From assembly GCA_022704885.1 (NCBI GenBank), contig JAKJFO010000135.1, forward strand, positions 347 to 10,588: a stretch of 10,242 nucleotides of DNA. The letters run 5' to 3'. Shown here in pieces: positions 6,616-10,242 of the stretch (within the stretch, counting starts at the first letter, position 1; every line of letters starts with the position of its first letter). The position numbers were made by a program, and so were the translations under genes. This stretch comes from Candidatus Rifleibacteriota bacterium. Its GTDB lineage: Bacteria; Riflebacteria; Ozemobacteria; Ozemobacterales; Ozemobacteraceae. The notes under the pieces are model-generated. The model did no database searches, had not been told where the DNA came from, and worked only from the letters and a program-made list of their open reading frames with translations.

Positions 6616-8064
6616 GTGAATCTTTTCAGAAATTTTTCGATTGCAACCAGGCTTTTTGTAACTTTTCTGCTGGTTGCGCTTTTTCCGGTAGTCATCTTCC
6701 TTTATGTGGTGTTGGCCAAAATACAGATAAGTGAAGCGACTGCCATATTCGTGGGCATTCTGGCTCTTCTGAACGGGCTGATCGCCTCAATTCTGGTAAC
6801 CGGTTCACTGCGTTCACCGATCGATAAAATCATCGCCGCCCTGCAGGCTTTTCAGACCAGAAAGTCGGCAGCGACTATTTCCGACAATGCCTCTGACGAG
6901 CTGGCCGAGATTTCTTCTGAACTCAACCGGGTTTTCACCACCTGGAACCAGGACATAGTCAGCCTTGGCAAAAAGCAGTTTCAACAGGAAAAGCAGGCTG
7001 AACAAAATGAAATTCAGATCAGTATGTCAGAGAAGCAGCTCGATCTTACCCGCTCGCTGCTGAAAGTAGCCCAGACTCTCAATACTACCTTCGACTTTCA
7101 GAATAACCTCAAGGCGATTCTAGACGAAGCAATACTGACAATGAATGTGCAGTGGGCTTCGATACTGCTGATTAATCGTGAGAAACACGAAATGACCGTC
7201 GCCTGCATGCGTGGCGTCGAAAAAAGCCTGCTTGACGACCTTACTGATGAAGAATACCCTGCAATCAGACTTAAGCCGCATGAAGGTCTGGCCGGCCAGG
7301 TTATCAAAGACGGCCTGCCACTTATAGCTAATAAAGGTTTCAAAGATCCCAGATTCAAAATGTTCAGTGAATTTCGCAGCAAGGACGAGAAAGTCGCCAG
7401 CCTTCTGTGCGCACCGATAGTCGGTAACGATGGCAATGTTCTGGGCGTCATGAACTTCATCAACCGAATTTCCCCGCCGGTTTTCCGTAACGAAGACCTG
7501 CCATATACTCATGATCTGTGCACACTGGCGGCGCTGGTCATCGAGCGGCACAAGCTGTATCACAATCTGTTTCAGGACGAAGCTACCGGACTCACCGCCC
7601 ATAATGTCTGGAAAGGCTTTCTCATCGAAGAATCAGCCCGGGCGCTCAGGTATGCACAGCAGCTCAGCCTGGTGATTCTCGAAATCGATGGGTTCAAAAA
7701 GATTGTCGACAGCAGCAATGCTGACTTTGGCATGGAAATCATCAGTGCCTGCGGCGAAATCGTTGCCCGTGCTTTACGTGATACTGATACCGCGTCATCG
7801 ATGCAGGAGAGATTTTTCATGTTGCTCCCCAACACCGACGTTGCGGGCGCTGTTTTTCTTGCTGGGCGGGTCAAGGAAAACATCGAAAAAACAGCTTTCA
7901 CGTTCGACGGCAAAACCTATTCGGCCACGGTATCAGCTGGTATTGCATGTTATCCCGAAACCATGCAGGATCCCAAAGGCCTCATGAAATCAGGATTAAG
8001 CGCTCTCGCACAGGCCCGCGAAGCCGGCGGCAATCGTGCAGTCATTCACAACTCCGGTAAATAA
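6616..8064 (+). CDS. Membrane-anchored HAMP-like/GAF protein with degenerate GGDEF domain
   Basis: A 482-residue signalling protein. Two N-terminal membrane helices (about 13-34 and 42-62) are joined by a short loop, so there is no sizeable periplasmic sensor. A HAMP-like segment follows (LRSPIDKI at 65-72, then DELAEISSELN), then a glutamine- and lysine-rich coiled coil (about 105-150), a GAF domain (about 147-314) and a GGDEF-fold domain (about 318-480). The last retains ATGL, VSAGIACYP and AREAGGNR, but GGDEF reads MQERF (396-400). The metal aspartate of DxD is E356, and the guanine-contacting Asn and Asp are absent. An RxxD (R388-D391) at about the inhibitory-site position remains. It should not make cyclic di-GMP; a scaffold or ligand-sensing role is possible but inferred. 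The start is GTG, the first plausible codon after the promoter; only a weak GGGG lies upstream. The gap to metG is 20 nt. Confidence 0.9.
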   Translation: MNLFRNFSIATRLFVTFLLVALFPVVIFLYVVLAKIQISEATAIFVGILALLNGLIASILVTGSLRSPIDKIIAALQAFQTRKSAATISDNASDELAEISSELNRVFTTWNQDIVSLGKKQFQQEKQAEQNEIQISMSEKQLDLTRSLLKVAQTLNTTFDFQNNLKAILDEAILTMNVQWASILLINREKHEMTVACMRGVEKSLLDDLTDEEYPAIRLKPHEGLAGQVIKDGLPLIANKGFKDPRFKMFSEFRSKDEKVASLLCAPIVGNDGNVLGVMNFINRISPPVFRNEDLPYTHDLCTLAALVIERHKLYHNLFQDEATGLTAHNVWKGFLIEESARALRYAQQLSLVILEIDGFKKIVDSSNADFGMEIISACGEIVARALRDTDTASSMQERFFMLLPNTDVAGAVFLAGRVKENIEKTAFTFDGKTYSATVSAGIACYPETMQDPKGLMKSGLSALAQAREAGGNRAVIHNSGK

Positions 8065-8084
8065 CCCTTTAAACGAGGTTCATC

Positions 8085-10043
8085 ATGTCTGAAAAAAAAT
8101 CATTCTACGTAACCACCCCACTCTACTACGCCAACGACGAACTGCACATCGGCCACGCCTTTTCGACTCTGGCAGCCGACATTCTCAGCCGTTATCATCG
8201 CGCCATGGGGCAGGATGTTCACTTTCTCACCGGCTCTGACGAGCATGGCCAGAAGGTCGAACAGGCGGCCAAAGCCCGCGGCCTCAGCCCGCAGGAACAT
8301 ACCGACAAGCTCGTCGAGCGTTTCAAATCTTTGTGGGAAATGCTCGATATCACCTATGATGACTTCATCAGAACGACCGAAGACCGCCATAAAAAAGTGG
8401 TAGCCTATGCGCTGAACAAACTCTGGGAAAAGGGCGACATCTATGAGGCAGAATACAGCGGGTGGTATTGCACCCCCTGCGAACGCTTCTGGACTGAAAA
8501 AGAAGTTCCCGATAAGCTCTGCCCGGACTGCAAACGTGCTGTTCAGGAAATCTCTGAGAAGAATTACTTTTTCAAAATGTCTGCCTACCAGCAGCGACTG
8601 ATCGATCACATAAACAGTCATCCCAGCTTCATACGACCTGAGAATCGCAAAAACGAGGTTCTCGGATTCCTTCGACAGCCACTTGGCGACCTCTGCATAA
8701 GCCGCCCGAAAGCCCGTCTTTCATGGGGTATCGAACTGCCTTTTGCGCCTGACTACGTGACCTACGTCTGGTTCGATGCGCTGACCAACTACATTTCGGC
8801 CGTCGGTTACCCATTCGACATGGAAAAATTCAACCGCCTGTGGCCGGCTTCCTGTCATCTGATCGGCAAAGATATTCTTACCACCCACGCTGTCTACTGG
8901 AGCACAATGCTGATGGCGCTTGGCCTGAGCCTGCCTGAGTGCATATTCGCGCACGGCTGGTGGGTCACCGGCGAAGGCAAAATGTCTAAATCGGTCGGCA
9001 ATATCATCAATCCGCGCGAACTGGTTGCCCGCTACGGGCTCGATCCGTTCAGGTTCTATCTTTTCCGCGAAATGGTGTTCGGAATGGACGCCACCTACAC
9101 CGAAGAAAATTTCATACTACGTTACAACGCCGATCTCGCCAATGATTACGGCAACCTTTGCCAGCGCACCCTGCCGATGCTGATCAAAAACCGCGAAGGC
9201 ATTTTCCGGAAAAAGCAGCCGACGCTGGCGCAAAGTCGTGAGATTGTCGAGCTGGCTGGCCAGGTGAAGACTGGTTATGTCGAAGCAATGGATAATTTTC
9301 TGTTCCATGATGCGTTGAAGCACATATGGACCCTGGTACAGAGATTGAATAAATATGTTGACGAAACAGCTCCATGGCGACTTGCCAAAGAACAGAATTT
9401 CGAACTGCTCGACGAAGTTTTTTATACCATCGGGGAAGGAATCAGATTCTGCAGCATCATGGTCGAACCATTCATGCCACATCTCGCACCTGAATTTCTC
9501 AAGCAGATCGGCTGCACTCAAAAACGCGTAAAGATCAATGAACTTGAATGGGGACAGCTTGCCGACGGCACTGCGTGCACAGAACCGGCACCTTTGTTTC
9601 CGAGACTCGAAACAGAACGTATTCAAAACTTGAAAAAGGGCAGCAAACCATCTGAAGCCCCCGGGAAAAAGGAAAATGCAGCTGCTCCGGCAGCAAAAGC
9701 AGAAACCAGCGCAGAAGGCCTCGTCAGTTTTGACGACTTTATGAAGACAGAGCTGTGTATCGCCCGCATCGAAACTGCCGAAAAGGTCGAAAATGCAGAC
9801 AAGCTGCTCAAGCTGACAGTCAACATCGGCAGCGAGACCAGAACCCTCGTCGCCGGCATAGCTGCCTTCTACAAACCCGAGGAGATAATCGGCAAACAGG
9901 TCGTCATGGTCAAAAACCTCAAACCTGCCAAGATACGCGGAATACTGTCGCATGGCATGATTCTGGCGGCACCCACGGAAGACGGTGGACTGGCGCTGGT
10001 TTCGCCTGACAAGCCTGCCCAGACAGGTGTCCGGGTAAAATAA
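8085..10043 (+). CDS. metG: Methionyl-tRNA synthetase with C-terminal tRNA-binding domain
   Basis: A 652-residue class I aminoacyl-tRNA synthetase that charges tRNA-Met and initiator tRNA in the cytoplasm. The catalytic Rossmann domain carries HIGH (21-24) and GKMSKS (298-303), with the methionine-pocket segment YVWFDALTNY starting at 227. A four-cysteine zinc knuckle is formed by C129/C132 and C146/C149. The anticodon-binding helical domain contains NKYVDETAPW (422-431), whose tryptophan is the expected anticodon-reading residue. An Ala/Lys/Glu-rich linker (about 517-546) leads to an EMAPII/Trbp111-like tRNA-binding domain (about 549-652), ending NLKPAKIRGILSHGMILAA and a short tail. This length and layout match dimeric bacterial enzymes such as that of Bacillus. 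The ATG at 8085 has GAGG (8075-8078) 6 nt upstream. It lies 20 nt after the GAF/GGDEF gene and its stop overlaps the TatD-family start by one base (TAATG). No T-box or other leader element is seen. Confidence 0.98.
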   Translation: MSEKKSFYVTTPLYYANDELHIGHAFSTLAADILSRYHRAMGQDVHFLTGSDEHGQKVEQAAKARGLSPQEHTDKLVERFKSLWEMLDITYDDFIRTTEDRHKKVVAYALNKLWEKGDIYEAEYSGWYCTPCERFWTEKEVPDKLCPDCKRAVQEISEKNYFFKMSAYQQRLIDHINSHPSFIRPENRKNEVLGFLRQPLGDLCISRPKARLSWGIELPFAPDYVTYVWFDALTNYISAVGYPFDMEKFNRLWPASCHLIGKDILTTHAVYWSTMLMALGLSLPECIFAHGWWVTGEGKMSKSVGNIINPRELVARYGLDPFRFYLFREMVFGMDATYTEENFILRYNADLANDYGNLCQRTLPMLIKNREGIFRKKQPTLAQSREIVELAGQVKTGYVEAMDNFLFHDALKHIWTLVQRLNKYVDETAPWRLAKEQNFELLDEVFYTIGEGIRFCSIMVEPFMPHLAPEFLKQIGCTQKRVKINELEWGQLADGTACTEPAPLFPRLETERIQNLKKGSKPSEAPGKKENAAAPAAKAETSAEGLVSFDDFMKTELCIARIETAEKVENADKLLKLTVNIGSETRTLVAGIAAFYKPEEIIGKQVVMVKNLKPAKIRGILSHGMILAAPTEDGGLALVSPDKPAQTGVRVK

Positions 10044-10242
10044 TGGGCAACATTTTTCTGGTGGACGTGCACGCCCACCTGCAGGATGAAAAACTGTTTC
10101 CGGAATGTGACGAGCTGGTTAAACGAGCTGCAGAAGCAGGTGTTGCGCGTATAATTAACGCCGGCACCTGTATCGAGACATCAAAACAGGCTATCGACAT
10201 TGCCAGGAAGCATTCGAGCTGCTCGGCTCTGGTTGGCGTACA
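10043..10242 (+). CDS. tatD: TatD-family metal-dependent hydrolase, partial (N-terminus only)
   Basis: Sixty-six codons are visible before the right edge. The frame starts at ATG 10043, sharing one base with the metG stop, so translation is probably coupled by termination and re-initiation; only a weak AGGTG is present upstream. The N-terminus has VDVHAHL (7-13), whose HxH (H10, H12) provides the first metal ligands of the TatD amidohydrolase-like barrel. IINAGT at about 38-43 is the next conserved strand. TatD-family enzymes are cytoplasmic metal-dependent nucleases linked to DNA repair or RNA and D-amino-acid quality control, depending on the paralogue. A TatD homologue directly downstream of methionyl-tRNA synthetase is a common arrangement, for example metS-yabD in Bacillus, which supports the call. 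The remaining metal ligands lie outside the window, so completeness cannot be judged. Confidence 0.92.
   Translation, partial: MGNIFLVDVHAHLQDEKLFPECDELVKRAAEAGVARIINAGTCIETSKQAIDIARKHSSCSALVGV

Noticed and set aside
9117..9953. Long minus-strand open frame (278 codons) antisense to metG
   Set aside because: metG motifs are intact throughout this stretch; the antisense product is a low-complexity, Phe- and Cys-rich shadow.

Overview
The window reads as ordinary chromosomal sequence from a Gram-negative bacterium with roughly balanced GC. The evidence for an outer membrane is indirect: one encoded glycosyltransferase resembles the WaaE/KdtX group of lipopolysaccharide-core enzymes. The methionyl-tRNA synthetase is the form with a C-terminal tRNA-binding domain, and the ABC cassette on the left resembles GldA/GldF/GldG, which occurs in Bacteroidetes and in many deep Gram-negative lineages. 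I cannot assign a phylum from sequence alone. There are no tRNAs, rRNAs, insertion sequences, CRISPR arrays, phage genes or compositional breaks.

Left half, minus strand (1-5197, read right to left): a WaaE-like family 2 glycosyltransferase, a 74-bp gap with a possible -10 element, then a tight four-gene cassette. The cassette comprises an ABC ATPase, a six-helix ABC-2 permease, a GldG-type membrane-anchored auxiliary protein and a DUF4340 protein that runs off the left edge. Junctions within the cassette are a 4-nt overlap, a 4-nt gap and a 1-nt gap, so the four proteins are very probably co-expressed as one envelope complex. Its substrate or function is not known.

Right half, plus strand (5368-10242): a good sigma-70 type promoter drives a family 4 glycosyltransferase transcribed divergently from the family 2 enzyme. 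A second good promoter lies just after it and drives a membrane-anchored HAMP-like/GAF protein with a degenerate GGDEF domain. Twenty bases later comes metG, which overlaps by one base a TatD-family metal-dependent hydrolase cut by the right edge.

The pair of glycosyltransferases probably acts on cell-surface glycans. The metG-tatD pair is a common housekeeping arrangement; a degenerate GGDEF gene just upstream of metG, apparently on the same transcript, is less usual. The two least explained items are the GldA/F/G-DUF4340 cassette, whose DUF4340 protein is built from ~137-residue tandem modules, and the GGDEF domain that has lost its catalytic and guanine-binding residues. No clearly undescribed system is evident; both are poorly characterised members of known families.
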